Source: a bacterium
Lineage (GTDB): Bacteria > Pseudomonadota > Alphaproteobacteria > Acetobacterales > Acetobacteraceae
Direction of reading: 5' to 3'
Length of the DNA: 64,000 bases
Assembly: GCA_026224825.1 (NCBI GenBank)
Contig: JAMFRO010000002.1
Location: 124,001 to 188,000 of the forward strand
Shown: positions 27,179-35,784 of the stretch, piece after piece
Layout of the letters: each line of letters opens with the position of its first letter
Numbering within the stretch: the stretch's first letter is position 1
Translations under genes and position numbers: made by a program
The notes under the pieces: generated by a model
Seen by the model: only the letters and a program-made list of their open reading frames with translations
What the model was told of the DNA's origin: nothing
Databases searched by the model: none

Positions 27179-28318
27179 GTGCAATGGGATCAGCGTTTGA
27201 CGGATAATCATTTGCCTAAAGACCCACCCAATCTGAGGCCATCTCTGAAGCCAGAACAAGGGCTGTGCCGGCCGGAAGAGGCGGCACGGATGATTGGAGA
27301 AGGCCGGGTGCTGCTGCTGGCGGGAACGGAGGATGACCTCTGCCACCTGCCCGCGGGCTGCTGGATCGGCGGCACCGCCGGGTATTTCGCGACTCCGCAA
27401 GGCTGCGTGGCGGCGGCGGGCCAGATTTTCTATGTCGATTTCACCGGCATCGCCCTCGGTGCCAGTTGGCGCAGTTTCGATGCCGGCGATATCCATGAGC
27501 TCGCCCAGCATTATCCAAGCAACGGCTTTGCCATTCTGCTCCTGCCCGGCTTCTCCAAACTGCTCGGCGATGCCGCCGTGCGCATCATGGAATTCGACGG
27601 GCTGTACAATTTGCCGCTGATGGGCTGGGTCAGCGCCGTGGCGCTGGAGGGGCAGCCGCATATATTGCCGCAGGGGGTAAGGCCCAAAACTTTTGCCGGC
27701 AGCGGCGAGGCCGCGGCCGAGCGCGCCGCCGTGCTCTATATCAGCCTGCCGGAGCAATATTTCGCGCAATTGCACATCGCCAATTTGTTCGCCCCCGGCA
27801 CCGGGCCGGAAATACGCTTCCCCGCCCCCGCCCAGTTCAGCGATGGCGACTGCCTGATCGGCGGGGTGCGCGGCAATCTGGTGCGCTATATGGTGGAACA
27901 GGGCATCGACCTGCGGCTGCCGCTGGTGGCCGACCATGAAGGGGCGCTGCTCAACGTGGCCATTCTGCGGCCCCGTGACGGGGGGGCGGTGTTCCTCACC
28001 CCGGTCTCCCCCGCCCTCACCTACCGCTTTGCCGAGGAGGTGCTGGATTACGCCGCGGAATTTACCCGCACCGTGGCCGAGATCGAGCTGGACCAGGCGG
28101 TGCATGCCTGTATCTGCGCGCTGCATTACCATTATGCCGGGCTCACCTATGGCGTTGACCAGCACGCCGCCCAACGCAACGCGCTGCCCATGCCGGGGCC
28201 GGATATCATCGCCCCTGTCACCTTCGGGCAGATCGCCTATACCGTACTAAACCAGACGCTGACCTGCCTGACCATCGGGCGCAACGAAGAGGGGCTGGAG
28301 GATTTGCGCCATGAATGA
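27179..28318 (+). CDS. Uncharacterised conserved protein with WIGGT motif
   Basis: 379 residues if the GTG at 27179 is used; the first 35 residues look less constrained and ATG at 27290 (MIGEGRVLLLAG) is an alternative. The motif LPAGCWIGGTAGYF (about 57-70) resembles uncharacterised bacterial proteins with an NWIGGTIPYF-type motif, possibly DUF6976, a recollection I cannot confirm. No signal peptide, membrane span or catalytic motif is evident. It overlaps the DUF952 gene by 8 bases, so the two are likely cotranslated. Function unknown. Confidence 0.7.
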   Translation: MQWDQRLTDNHLPKDPPNLRPSLKPEQGLCRPEEAARMIGEGRVLLLAGTEDDLCHLPAGCWIGGTAGYFATPQGCVAAAGQIFYVDFTGIALGASWRSFDAGDIHELAQHYPSNGFAILLLPGFSKLLGDAAVRIMEFDGLYNLPLMGWVSAVALEGQPHILPQGVRPKTFAGSGEAAAERAAVLYISLPEQYFAQLHIANLFAPGTGPEIRFPAPAQFSDGDCLIGGVRGNLVRYMVEQGIDLRLPLVADHEGALLNVAILRPRDGGAVFLTPVSPALTYRFAEEVLDYAAEFTRTVAEIELDQAVHACICALHYHYAGLTYGVDQHAAQRNALPMPGPDIIAPVTFGQIAYTVLNQTLTCLTIGRNEEGLEDLRHE

Positions 28319-28646
28319 TGATGTCGCCTATAAGGTTCTTACGACAGAGCAATTCGCCGCATTGCAGGCCGATACGTTCGAAGGCGCGCCGGTGGATATC
28401 GCCGATGGCTATATCCACCTCTCCAGCGCCGCCCAACTCACCGGCACGGTGCGCAGCCATTTCGCCGGGCAGGAGGGGCTGGTGGTGCTGGCCGTCGCCC
28501 TTAGCCGGCTGAGTGGGACGGTGCGCTGGGAGGTGTCGCGCGGCGGGCAGTTGTTTCCGCATTTATACGGGCGGTTGCGCCTGGCCGATGTGACTGCTCA
28601 CGCGGCTTTGCGTTGGCGGGACGGGCAGGTCGTGGTGCCGGCTTAG
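28311..28646 (+). CDS. DUF952 family protein
   Basis: 111 residues. The sequence YKVLTTEQFAALQADTFEGAPVDIADGYIHLSSAAQLTGTVRSHF matches the DUF952 family, small proteins with an ADP-ribosyltransferase-like fold of unproven activity; FIHLS-type (YIHLSSAAQ) and FPHLYG motifs are present. It starts inside the end of the preceding gene. The stop codon overlaps the start of an inverted repeat element. Confidence 0.88.
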   Translation: MNDDVAYKVLTTEQFAALQADTFEGAPVDIADGYIHLSSAAQLTGTVRSHFAGQEGLVVLAVALSRLSGTVRWEVSRGGQLFPHLYGRLRLADVTAHAALRWRDGQVVVPA

Positions 28647-28788
28647 AGGCTGTTTGAGAAGTCACTCTGGCGGCCGTCTAGCGGCGATTTTCTGTGCGCC
28701 GGTGCTCACGCACGAAGAGTACGCTCCGCTCCGGTGCTCGAAAATCACCACTATACGACTCACCAGAGAGACTTCTCAAACAGTCTCT
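28645..28788. repeat. Inverted-repeat intergenic element (third family, MITE-like)
   Basis: Ends AGAGGCTGTTTGAGAAGTC (28645-28663) and GACTTCTCAAACAGTCTCT (28770-28788) are inverted with one mismatch. The palindrome continues inward imperfectly: CGATTTTC near 28688 with GAAAATC near 28740, and GCCGGTGCTC with GAGTACGCTCCGCTCCGG-type arms, so the whole 144 bases can fold. Similar elements with CGATTTTC arms are scattered through many proteobacterial genomes. No transposase is nearby and target duplications are not clear. Confidence 0.75.
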
Positions 28789-28860
28789 TCGTATTCACAT
28801 TGCAAAGCGAGGTTCAATCGGGCTAATCAATGATTCTGGCCCCTTTGAGCGGATTTACCG

Positions 28861-29760
28861 ATGACGCCTCTGCCCACCCCCCAACAATTGCGCTACCTCG
28901 TCACTCTGGCCGAGACCGGGCATTTCTCCCGCGCCGCTGCCGCCTGCGCGGTGTCGCAATCCACCCTCTCCGCCGGGATTCTGGCGCTGGAACGGCAGCT
29001 CGATGCGCAGATCCTCGACCGGACCGTCTCTAAACACGCGGTGTTCACGCCACTGGGGCTGGAGCTTGTAACCAAGGCGCGCGCGGCACTCGCGGCGCTG
29101 ACATCCGTGGCCGAGGCGGCGGATGCGGCGCGCGCGCCGATGTCCGGCCCGCTGCGCATGGGCATCATCCCCACCGTGGGGCCGTTTCTGCTCCCCCGGC
29201 TGATGCCGGCTTTACGCAACGGGTTTCCGGCGCTGAAACTCTTCCTCCGCGAAGACCAGACCGACCGGCTGTTGCAGCAATTGGAGGATGGCCACCTGGA
29301 CGTGCTGCTCCTGGCCGAGCCCTGCGCCTGCGGCGGCACGGAGAGCATCCCCCTGGCCCGCGATGAGTTTCTAGCAGCGCTGCCGCCCGGCCATGTGCTG
29401 GCGGCGCGCGAACGCGTGGCGGTGGCGGACCTGGCTGCGGAATCGTTTTTGCTCCTGGAGGACGGGCATTGCCTGCGCGACCAGGTGCTGGCGGTGTGCG
29501 GTGCCGCCGCCGGGCGCGAACAGCGTTTCGCGGCAACCTCGCTGCACACGCTCATCCAGATGGTGGCTGGGGGGTTGGGGGTGACCCTGCTGCCAAGGCT
29601 GGCGGTGGAGGCCGGGTTGGCGAATGGCACAGGTGTGGAATTGCGGCGGTTGGATGGGGCTGGAGGGTGGCGTACGCTGGCGCTGGCATGGCGGCAGGGC
29701 AGCCCGCGCGGGGCGGAGTACCGGGCACTGGCGCCGGTGGTGACAGGGGCCTGTGCTTGA
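28861..29760 (+). CDS. oxyR: LysR-type peroxide sensor OxyR
   Basis: 299 residues with an N-terminal winged HTH (PTPQQLRYLVTLAETGHFSRAAAACAVSQSTLSAGILALE) and a LysR substrate domain. Cys204 and Cys213 in DGHCLRDQVLAVC have the same 9-residue separation as Cys199/Cys208 of E. coli OxyR, and the flanking GHCLRDQ is diagnostic, so this is a disulfide-switching H2O2 sensor rather than a generic LysR. No katG, ahpC or dps gene is adjacent; targets must lie elsewhere. Confidence 0.92.
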   Translation: MTPLPTPQQLRYLVTLAETGHFSRAAAACAVSQSTLSAGILALERQLDAQILDRTVSKHAVFTPLGLELVTKARAALAALTSVAEAADAARAPMSGPLRMGIIPTVGPFLLPRLMPALRNGFPALKLFLREDQTDRLLQQLEDGHLDVLLLAEPCACGGTESIPLARDEFLAALPPGHVLAARERVAVADLAAESFLLLEDGHCLRDQVLAVCGAAAGREQRFAATSLHTLIQMVAGGLGVTLLPRLAVEAGLANGTGVELRRLDGAGGWRTLALAWRQGSPRGAEYRALAPVVTGACA

Positions 29761-29944
29761 GGGGGTATTAAAGTTACCATTACAAAACGTAATAGGCGGC
29801 GGTTTTAGCCGTGCGCCTCTCCCCTGGCCATGAACGTTTCCATACAAATTTGTCGCAATCACGTTTGATGCTCGCATGTTTCAGCGCCCGTCACATTTTA
29901 AACCTGTCGTGCGGCGTGGCCGTTAAACGACTCAGGAGGAAAAA

Positions 29945-30262
29945 ATGACGTTCAAAATGATCAGCGCATCATTGGCCTTGGCTGTCGCTTTCGCCGGCCC
30001 GGTGATGGCGCAGGATGCGAGTCCGGTGTGTAACAACACCAATGCCGCCATCGCCCATTCGCCGTCAGGTACGCCGGAGTCCACCAACTCGATGGCTGAT
30101 ACCAGCAGTGGCGGTGCCAGTACCGGCACGGGGGCCAGCAGTGCGGCCCTCGGCACCGGCCCCACCGATAAAACCGGCGTCAACAGTCCGTGCGTCGCAG
30201 GCATGGGCAGCGCCCGCGGTACAACCGGGGCTTTGCCGAACTCGCCCCCTAACACGCCCTAG
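29945..30262 (+). CDS. Small secreted Ser/Thr/Gly-rich protein
   Basis: 105 residues with a clear Sec signal peptide MTFKMISASLALAVAFAGPVMAQDA (cleavage likely after VMA, residue 22), a perfect AGGAGG upstream of the ATG, and a low-complexity mature part rich in Ser, Thr, Gly and Asn with two Cys (CNN and SPC) that could form one disulfide. No recognised family. Probably periplasmic or secreted and well translated, judging by the Shine-Dalgarno. Confidence 0.78.
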   Translation: MTFKMISASLALAVAFAGPVMAQDASPVCNNTNAAIAHSPSGTPESTNSMADTSSGGASTGTGASSAALGTGPTDKTGVNSPCVAGMGSARGTTGALPNSPPNTP

Positions 30263-30345
30263 CCGCCACCGTTGCGGGCTGACGCAAACCCGGCCTGGCC
30301 CAAGAGGCAGGTCCGGGTGCGCGACATGCCCCTATTTTTTGGCTG

Positions 30346-30483
30346 CTATTTTTTAGGGCGGTCCTTATCGCCGGAAATCTGCGACCCCAGGCTGGGGGCT
30401 GGTGTTTTGGCCTTCAGCTTTTCGGCATCGGTTTTCTTGGGCTTCTTGGCTTCGCGGTTCGATTTCAACTGACCTTTGGCCAT
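30346..30483 (-). CDS. Very small basic protein (MAKGQ..SNREAKKPKK family)
   Basis: A 45-codon frame running from ATG at 30483 to TAG at 30346-30348. The product begins MAKGQLKSNREAKKPKK and is almost entirely Lys/Arg/Pro-rich, ending GDKDRPKK. Very similar short basic proteins starting MAKGQ.RSN are common in Rhizobiales and Acetobacteraceae, which supports it being real despite its size. GGAAA precedes the ATG. Function unknown; nucleic-acid binding would be a guess. Confidence 0.7.
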   Translation of the reverse strand: MAKGQLKSNREAKKPKKTDAEKLKAKTPAPSLGSQISGDKDRPKK

Positions 30484-30555
30484 GGTGGTTTCCATTCATT
30501 TGGTTGTGCCACAAACTATAGCACGGTTCGCGGAATAGTGCTGAAAACTCTGCCC

Positions 30556-31158
30556 CTAGCCCAGCCCGCGCAACTGCTGCACCTGTTTGGTAAAGCGCGG
30601 CCCAAACAGCCGGTAGCAGGTGAAAACGACTTTGAGGTTGCGGGGTAAATCGCGCGCCACAGCCTCCATCCCCGGCATTACGCTGGTGCGCTCGATGAGC
30701 CGGCTCTCCTCCCGCGGAAACGCCACCGGCTCGGCAAAAGCACTGCGCAGATGCGGGCATAATTGCTGCGCCCGCTTCGCACACGCCAGATGCACCGGCG
30801 GCACATTGCCGGCATATCGGGAGGAATCGTCCGGCATAACAACAAACCCGCCGGACTCTTTGGGGAAAACATATCTGTCCCGTGGCGGCGTGGCCTTGCC
30901 GCACACATGGCATAAATGCCCCGCCATACCCAAACGATGCCGGCTGATATGCAATGCCGCAAACCGCGGCGCCCCAACCCCAGGCCGCTCCACCTGTACC
31001 AGATCCACCAGCCCCGGAAAATCGGTGGAAAGCCGAATGTCATAGCTCCCCTCCTCGGTCCAAGACACCGACCAAGGCACATTCCCCCCAATCACCCACC
31101 CGCCCGCGGGCGCCACAGGCAATGGTCCATCAGTTGATGCTGAAAAGCCACCGGTCAT
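30556..31158 (-). CDS. Hypothetical protein with a CxxC..HxxC motif
   Basis: 200 residues, family not recognised. The central part has HLCHVCGKATPPRDRYVFPKE followed by PVHLACAKRAQQLCPHL, a spacing of Cys and His (C-x2-C, H-x2-C, C-x-H) reminiscent of a small zinc-binding module. No membrane span or signal peptide. Coding signal is plausible on codon composition, and it is followed upstream on the same strand by the short repeat F and sdhB. Treat function as unknown; start not well supported. Confidence 0.6.
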   Translation of the reverse strand: MTGGFSASTDGPLPVAPAGGWVIGGNVPWSVSWTEEGSYDIRLSTDFPGLVDLVQVERPGVGAPRFAALHISRHRLGMAGHLCHVCGKATPPRDRYVFPKESGGFVVMPDDSSRYAGNVPPVHLACAKRAQQLCPHLRSAFAEPVAFPREESRLIERTSVMPGMEAVARDLPRNLKVVFTCYRLFGPRFTKQVQQLRGLG

Positions 31159-31183
31159 GCACGCCGACTCTCCGGTGGGGAGA

Positions 31184-31268
31184 GGAAAAAGGCAAGGGGC
31201 TCCGCCCCCTTGACCCCCGCTGGGCCTCAGGCCCCAGCGGGTCCAGGGCAGAGCCCTGGCCTTTTTCC
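31184..31268. repeat. Modular palindromic element, copy F (scaffold only, no core)
   Basis: 85 bases between the hypothetical gene and sdhB. Left outer hairpin AAGGGGCTCCGCCCCCTT (about 31193-31211), middle hairpin CTGGGCC/GGCCCCAG, right outer hairpin CCAGGGCTCTGCCCTGG-type (about 31245-31261), bounded by GGAAAAAGGC and GCCTTTTTCC. It matches the outer parts of copies A and E but lacks the long central palindrome. Confidence 0.85.
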
Positions 31269-31293
31269 TATCCCACCGAAGAGCCTACGTGCA

Positions 31294-32076
31294 TTACCCC
31301 TGGCGTTCCAGCATCAACTGCTTGATCTTGCCGATGGCTTTGGCAGGGTTCAGGCCCTTGGGGCAGGTCTGGGTGCAGTTCATGATGGTGTGGCAGCGGT
31401 AGAGTTTGAACGGGTCTTCCAACGCGTCCAGGCGCTTGCCGGTGGCTTCGTCGCGGCTGTCGGCGATCCAGCGGTAGGCCTGGAGCAGCACGGCTGGGCC
31501 GAGGTAGCGGTCGCCGTTCCACCAGTAGCTGGGGCAGGAGGTGGAGCAGCAGAAGCACAGGATGCATTCCCACATGCCGTCGATCTCGGCGCGCTCTTCC
31601 TTGCTCTGCAGGCGCTCGCCATCGGGCGGGGGTGCGGAGTCGGCCTGCAGCCAGGGCTCGATGGAGCGGAGCTGGGCGTATTGCTGGTTGAGGTCGGGCA
31701 CCAGGTCTTTTACCACCGGCATATGCGGCAGCGGGGTGATTTTGATGGCACCCTTCACGTCGTCGATCGGCTTGAGGCACGCCAAAGTGTTGGTGCCGTC
31801 GATGTTCATGGCACAGGAGCCGCAGATGCCTTCGCGGCAGGAGCGGCGGAAGGTGAGCGAGGCGTCGATCTCGTTCTTGATCTTGATGATCGCGTCGAGC
31901 ACCATCGGCCCGCATTTATCGAGATCGACCTCGTAAGTATCCATCACCGGATTTTTCCCGTCATCGGGGTTCCAGCGGTACACTTCGAACTCTTTGACGC
32001 GTGTGGCGCCGGGAGCGGCCTTGTAGGTCGTGCCCTTGCCGACTTTGGAATTCGCGGGAAGCGTAAATTCAGCCAT
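31294..32076 (-). CDS. sdhB: Succinate dehydrogenase iron-sulfur subunit SdhB
   Basis: Electron-transfer subunit of respiratory complex II, on the cytoplasmic face. 260 residues with the [2Fe-2S] cysteines in [21 protein letters not shown], the [4Fe-4S] motif [13 protein letters not shown], and the third cluster motif [17 protein letters not shown]. Last gene of the minus-strand sdhCDAB operon, 11 bases after sdhA. Downstream repeat F could terminate the operon transcript. Confidence 0.97.
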   Translation of the reverse strand: MAEFTLPANSKVGKGTTYKAAPGATRVKEFEVYRWNPDDGKNPVMDTYEVDLDKCGPMVLDAIIKIKNEIDASLTFRRSCREGICGSCAMNIDGTNTLACLKPIDDVKGAIKITPLPHMPVVKDLVPDLNQQYAQLRSIEPWLQADSAPPPDGERLQSKEERAEIDGMWECILCFCCSTSCPSYWWNGDRYLGPAVLLQAYRWIADSRDEATGKRLDALEDPFKLYRCHTIMNCTQTCPKGLNPAKAIGKIKQLMLERQG

Positions 32077-32087
32077 GACTCTGCTCC

Positions 32088-33899
32088 TTAGTACACGCGC
32101 TTCTTGGGCGGGAACACAGACACTTCATTCGTCAGCGTCTGCATTTTCACGGGGCGGTAGGTCAGCTCCACATGCCCCTTGTCGTCGCAATGGGCGACGG
32201 TGTGCTTCATCCATTCATGATCGTTGCGATCCGGGAAATCGTCATGCGCCTGCGCGCCACGGCTTTCCTTGCGGGCTTCGGCGCCGATCATGGTGCACAT
32301 TGCATTGCCCATGAGGTTGTCCAGCTCCAGCGCCTCCATGAGGTCGGAATTCCAGATCAGCGAGCGGTCGGACACTTTCATGTCGGACAGGTCGCCCCAG
32401 AGCTTCTCCATTTTCTCCACACCCTCGGTGAGGGATTTGGAGTTGCGGAACACCGCGGCATGGCCCTGCATGGTCCGCTGCAAAGTGTCGCGCAATTCGG
32501 CCACGGGCGTGCTGCCCTTGGCGTGGCGGGTGGCATCGAAACGGGCCAGCGAAGCCTCGCCGGCGCCGGCGGGCAGCGGGGCCTGGGTGGCGCCGGTTTT
32601 GATGAGGGAGGCGGCACGGTGGGCAGCGGCACGGCCGAACACGACGAGGTCCAACAGCGAGTTGGTGCCGAGGCGGTTGGCACCATGCACGGACACGCAG
32701 GCGGCCTCGCCCACGGCCATCAGCCCGGGCACGATGGCGTCGGGGTTGGCAGCGGTCGGGCGCAGCACTTCTGCGTGGTAGTTCGTGGGAATGCCGCCCA
32801 TGTTGTAATGCACGGTCGGCAGCACGGGGATGGCTTCCTTGGTCACATCGATGCCGGCGAACACGCGGGCGGTCTCGGAGATGCCCGGCAGGCGCTCGTG
32901 CAATATGTCCGCACCCAGATGCTCCAGATGCAGCAGGATGTGGTCCTTGTTCTTGCCGACGCCCCTGCCCTCGTTGATCTCGATGGTCATCGAGCGCGAG
33001 ACGACGTCGCGGGACGCAAGATCCTTCGCGGTCGGCGCATAACGCTCCATGAAGCGCTCGCCTTCGGAATTGGTGAGGTAACCGCCCTCGCCGCGCGCAC
33101 CCTCGGTGATGAGGCAGCCGGCGGGGAAAATCCCGGTGGGGTGGAACTGGACGAATTCCATATCCTGCATCGGCAGCCCGGCGCGGATGACCATGCCGCC
33201 GCCGTCACCCGTGCAGGTATGGGCGGAGGTACAGGACAAATACGCACGGCCATAGCCACCGGTGGCCAGCACCACGGTCTGGGCGCGGAAGCGGTGGATG
33301 GTGCCGTCTTCCAGATTCCAGGCCGTAACACCACGGCAAGCGCCTTCGGAATCCATGATCAGATCGAGGGCAAAATACTCGACGAAGAATTCGACCTCAT
33401 GCTTCAGGCTCTGCTGGTAGAGCGTGTGCAGCATGGCATGGCCGGTACGGTCGGCGGCGGCGCAGGCGCGCATGGCCGGCTCTTTACCGTAATCCTTCAT
33501 ATGGCCGCCGAACGGGCGCTGATAGATCTTGCCATCCTCGGTACGCGAGAAGGGCATGCCGTAATGCTCCAGCTCACGAATCGCCGGCACGGCCTCGCGG
33601 CACATGTATTCGATGGCATCCTGGTCGCCGAGCCAGTCGGAGCCCTTCACCGTGTCGTACATATGCCAGCGCCAGTCATCCTCGCCCATGTTGCCGAGGG
33701 CCGCGCTGATGCCGCCCTGCGCCGCCACAGTGTGGCTGCGGGTGGGGAACACCTTGGTGATGCAAGCGGTCTTGAGACCGGCAGCGCCCATGCCGAGCGT
33801 GGTACGCAGGCCGGAACCGCCGGCGCCGACGACCACGACGTCATAGGTGTGGTCGATGATGTTGTAAGCGCCGGATGAGAAATTCGGTATCGCATTCAT
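32088..33899 (-). CDS. sdhA: Succinate dehydrogenase flavoprotein subunit SdhA
   Basis: Catalytic flavoprotein oxidising succinate to fumarate. 603 residues: Rossmann [12 protein letters not shown] (21-32), covalent FAD histidine His56 in [10 protein letters not shown], substrate segments [15 protein letters not shown] and the capping-domain [17 protein letters not shown]. Ends with the usual [17 protein letters not shown]-type tail. Sits between sdhD and sdhB, consistent with one operon. Confidence 0.97.
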   Translation of the reverse strand: MNAIPNFSSGAYNIIDHTYDVVVVGAGGSGLRTTLGMGAAGLKTACITKVFPTRSHTVAAQGGISAALGNMGEDDWRWHMYDTVKGSDWLGDQDAIEYMCREAVPAIRELEHYGMPFSRTEDGKIYQRPFGGHMKDYGKEPAMRACAAADRTGHAMLHTLYQQSLKHEVEFFVEYFALDLIMDSEGACRGVTAWNLEDGTIHRFRAQTVVLATGGYGRAYLSCTSAHTCTGDGGGMVIRAGLPMQDMEFVQFHPTGIFPAGCLITEGARGEGGYLTNSEGERFMERYAPTAKDLASRDVVSRSMTIEINEGRGVGKNKDHILLHLEHLGADILHERLPGISETARVFAGIDVTKEAIPVLPTVHYNMGGIPTNYHAEVLRPTAANPDAIVPGLMAVGEAACVSVHGANRLGTNSLLDLVVFGRAAAHRAASLIKTGATQAPLPAGAGEASLARFDATRHAKGSTPVAELRDTLQRTMQGHAAVFRNSKSLTEGVEKMEKLWGDLSDMKVSDRSLIWNSDLMEALELDNLMGNAMCTMIGAEARKESRGAQAHDDFPDRNDHEWMKHTVAHCDDKGHVELTYRPVKMQTLTNEVSVFPPKKRVY

Positions 33900-33914
33900 G
33901 TGCGCAGGATTCCG

Positions 33915-34331
33915 TTACGAGAAAGCGAGTTTAAGGACGGAGATGAGACTGGCGAGTGCCAGGATGGCGATGCCGCCCTTCACCACGAGCAAGGTGATGA
34001 TGCGCGTCGCATCGGTGCGGACGTAATCCTCGATGACCGCCTGCATGCCCATGCTGAGATGGGAAAACAAAGCCGCGATGAGGGCGATGTACAGCACCGT
34101 GTTCCAGGGCTCGGCCATATAGGCGGCCATTTCCGCATGGTCCGCACCCTTCAGGATGAGCACGGAGATGACGAAATACAGCACCAGCGGCAGCAGAGCG
34201 GCGGAGGTGACGCGCTCAGCCCACCAATGCGCGGAGCCGGATTTGGCGGTGCCAAGCCCGCGGGCGCGGCCAAGGCCGGAGCGGCGGATATGGATGGTGG
34301 GGGCGGCGGTTTCTTTGCTCATGATATTCAC
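33915..34331 (-). CDS. sdhD: Succinate dehydrogenase membrane anchor SdhD
   Basis: 138 residues with three membrane spans. The conserved helix motif FSHLSMGMQAVIEDYV carries the heme-ligand histidine and the quinone-site Asp-Tyr of SdhD. The start overlaps the sdhC stop by four bases (ATGA). Together with SdhC it anchors SdhAB and forms the ubiquinone site. Confidence 0.93.
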   Translation of the reverse strand: MNIMSKETAAPTIHIRRSGLGRARGLGTAKSGSAHWWAERVTSAALLPLVLYFVISVLILKGADHAEMAAYMAEPWNTVLYIALIAALFSHLSMGMQAVIEDYVRTDATRIITLLVVKGGIAILALASLISVLKLAFS

Positions 34332-34765
34332 CCGACCAGAAAGGCAATGACCCAGAAGGCCAATGTAAGAATGATGGCGGAGGCAAACACGAGCTTGCCG
34401 TTACGGTGCATGGCGGGGAGTTCAAACCCTTTGCCCGCATCCCAGGCGAGGTGCCGGATGCCGTTGCAGAAATGGTAGAACAAAGCCAGCGTGAAGCCGA
34501 ACAGGATCAGCAGGCCGAACCAGGAGCCGAGGATGGCCTGAATGACGGAGAAGGCGCCATCGCCGGCAGCGGCGCACACCAGCCAAGCGGTGAACAGCAG
34601 CGTGCCGGCGCCCAAAGCCACACCGGTAATGCGGTGCAGGATGGACGACCCTGAGGACATCTGAAGCTTGTAGTCGCTGGGGATCATGAACGGGGAAATG
34701 GGCCGGCGGACCAGCTTGCCCTCGGAATTGCGCCCTACCATGAGGGCTTCGCGGACATCCTTCAT
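34328..34765 (-). CDS. sdhC: Succinate dehydrogenase cytochrome b556 subunit SdhC
   Basis: 145 residues with three spans. RPISPFMI and SSGSSILHRITGVAL match the quinone-binding N-terminal region of SdhC, and FYHFCNGIRHLAWD contains the heme histidine. I start it at ATG 34765 with AAAGG upstream; the longer in-frame extension to 34948 lies in noncoding sequence and does not resemble the family. First gene of the operon, so the promoter should be in 34766-34871. Confidence 0.94.
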   Translation of the reverse strand: MKDVREALMVGRNSEGKLVRRPISPFMIPSDYKLQMSSGSSILHRITGVALGAGTLLFTAWLVCAAAGDGAFSVIQAILGSWFGLLILFGFTLALFYHFCNGIRHLAWDAGKGFELPAMHRNGKLVFASAIILTLAFWVIAFLVG

Positions 34766-34871
34766 CGGAAACCTTTCAATCTGCGTTTGAGCGCGGCCGT
34801 TTGAGCAATTTTGTGCAGGTGCGATAGTCCCCGGGCCCCGGCCCGTCAACGCTTGCTCACGAATGGTAGGG

Positions 34872-35588
34872 CTACACTGGTTGAAGGCGTAACAGCCGCA
34901 CCATGCGGGACGCCGAATCCTCCAGCTCCAGCAGCGTCGGCACCTCAATTTCGTAAATCATTTCAAAGCCTTGGCTCGGTGCATATTTACGGCCGGGGTC
35001 GGCCACGATCACCGGAATATTTACAGCACATGACATTAACCAAGGCATAATATGGTTTGTCATTGGCACCTCGTAACAGACATCGCCGCATAAAATAACA
35101 TCCCAGCGGCAGGGGGCACCGACGACATCGCCCAGCAGCGGGGTTATTTGCAAATGATTGGCTTTTGCATTGAGCTTTATGGCAGCAACCGCGAGCGGAT
35201 CTATCTCCGCGGCCTCGACAGAAGCGGCCCCGGCGCGGGCGCAGGCGAGTGCGGCGATGCCGCCGCCAGCCGCGAAATCCAGCACGCGTTTGCCCCGCAC
35301 GAGCTCCGGGTGAGCGGCAATATAATGCGCCAGCGCCTCACCGCCCGGCCAGGCAAAAGCCCAGAAGGGTGGCGCCATATTATGCTGTTCGAGGAAATTC
35401 TCGGTGGCGAGCCAGAGCGGGGTAATCTCGGAGGCCAGATATAATTTGAGCCCCGGCTGTAACACCGAGGCTCCGATTACAGTATTGGCGCGGATAAAAT
35501 CCTGCGCCTTATCGTCAGTGCACAGGCGTGAGGCCTCAGGCGAGCTGGCGGAATTTCTTCGGTGTGCGGCCGTAGGGATCGACATCCA
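34872..35588 (-). CDS. Class I SAM-dependent methyltransferase (ETFB lysine methyltransferase-like)
   Basis: Core sequence FIRANTVIGASVLQPGLKLYLASEITPLW, then MAPPFWAFAWPGGEALAHYIAAHP, the SAM loop VLDFAAGGGIAALACARAGA and EIDPLAVAAI, matches the small family related to the methyltransferase that modifies electron-transfer flavoprotein beta-subunit. The family N-terminus would begin just before FIRANT, but no ATG, GTG or TTG is there in frame: ATG 35588 adds about 30 unlike residues and overlaps the next gene, whereas a CTG at 35525 has AGG eight bases upstream. The start is therefore open. Confidence 0.8.
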   Translation of the reverse strand, partial: WMSIPTAAHRRNSASSPEASRLCTDDKAQDFIRANTVIGASVLQPGLKLYLASEITPLWLATENFLEQHNMAPPFWAFAWPGGEALAHYIAAHPELVRGKRVLDFAAGGGIAALACARAGAASVEAAEIDPLAVAAIKLNAKANHLQITPLLGDVVGAPCRWDVILCGDVCYEVPMTNHIMPWLMSCAVNIPVIVADPGRKYAPSQGFEMIYEIEVPTLLELEDSASRMVRLLRLQPV

Positions 35589-35784
35589 GCCTGTTGGTCT
35601 CGGAGAGCTCGCCCAGCAGGCGCTCGATGCCCGTGCGTTCATGCGAGACAAACGCCCAGCGCGACGCGACGGGCCAGAAGACCAAACTGGCCTGCAGGAC
35701 GATGGCTAAACAGCCCGCAACCGGGCGGCCATCCGAAAACAACGCGACACAGGGGAAAATCTTTGCCAATTTCAAAGCGTTCAT
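35536..35784 (-). CDS. Small single-span membrane protein, paralogue 1
   Basis: 82 residues. A hydrophobic segment (about residues 20-40) contains LQASLVFWPVASRWA; the C-terminal part is polar (ERTGIERLLGELSETNRLDVDPYGRTPKKFRQLA). The pattern Q-x-SLV-x-WP-x-A-x-R-x-A and the following Glu-rich helix recur in the gene at 36122-36370, so the two are paralogues of an unrecognised family. Start at 35784 with AAGG and GAGG upstream. It overlaps or abuts the methyltransferase gene. Confidence 0.7.
   Translation of the reverse strand: MNALKLAKIFPCVALFSDGRPVAGCLAIVLQASLVFWPVASRWAFVSHERTGIERLLGELSETNRLDVDPYGRTPKKFRQLA

Noticed and set aside
27104-28174. A 356-codon minus-strand frame opposite the WIGGT-motif gene
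   Set aside because: Gly/Gln/His-rich shadow. The plus-strand gene is coupled to DUF952, which supports the sense reading.
32172-33878. A 568-codon plus-strand frame opposite sdhA
   Set aside because: Shadow of a secure sdhA gene; no motif or ribosome-binding site.
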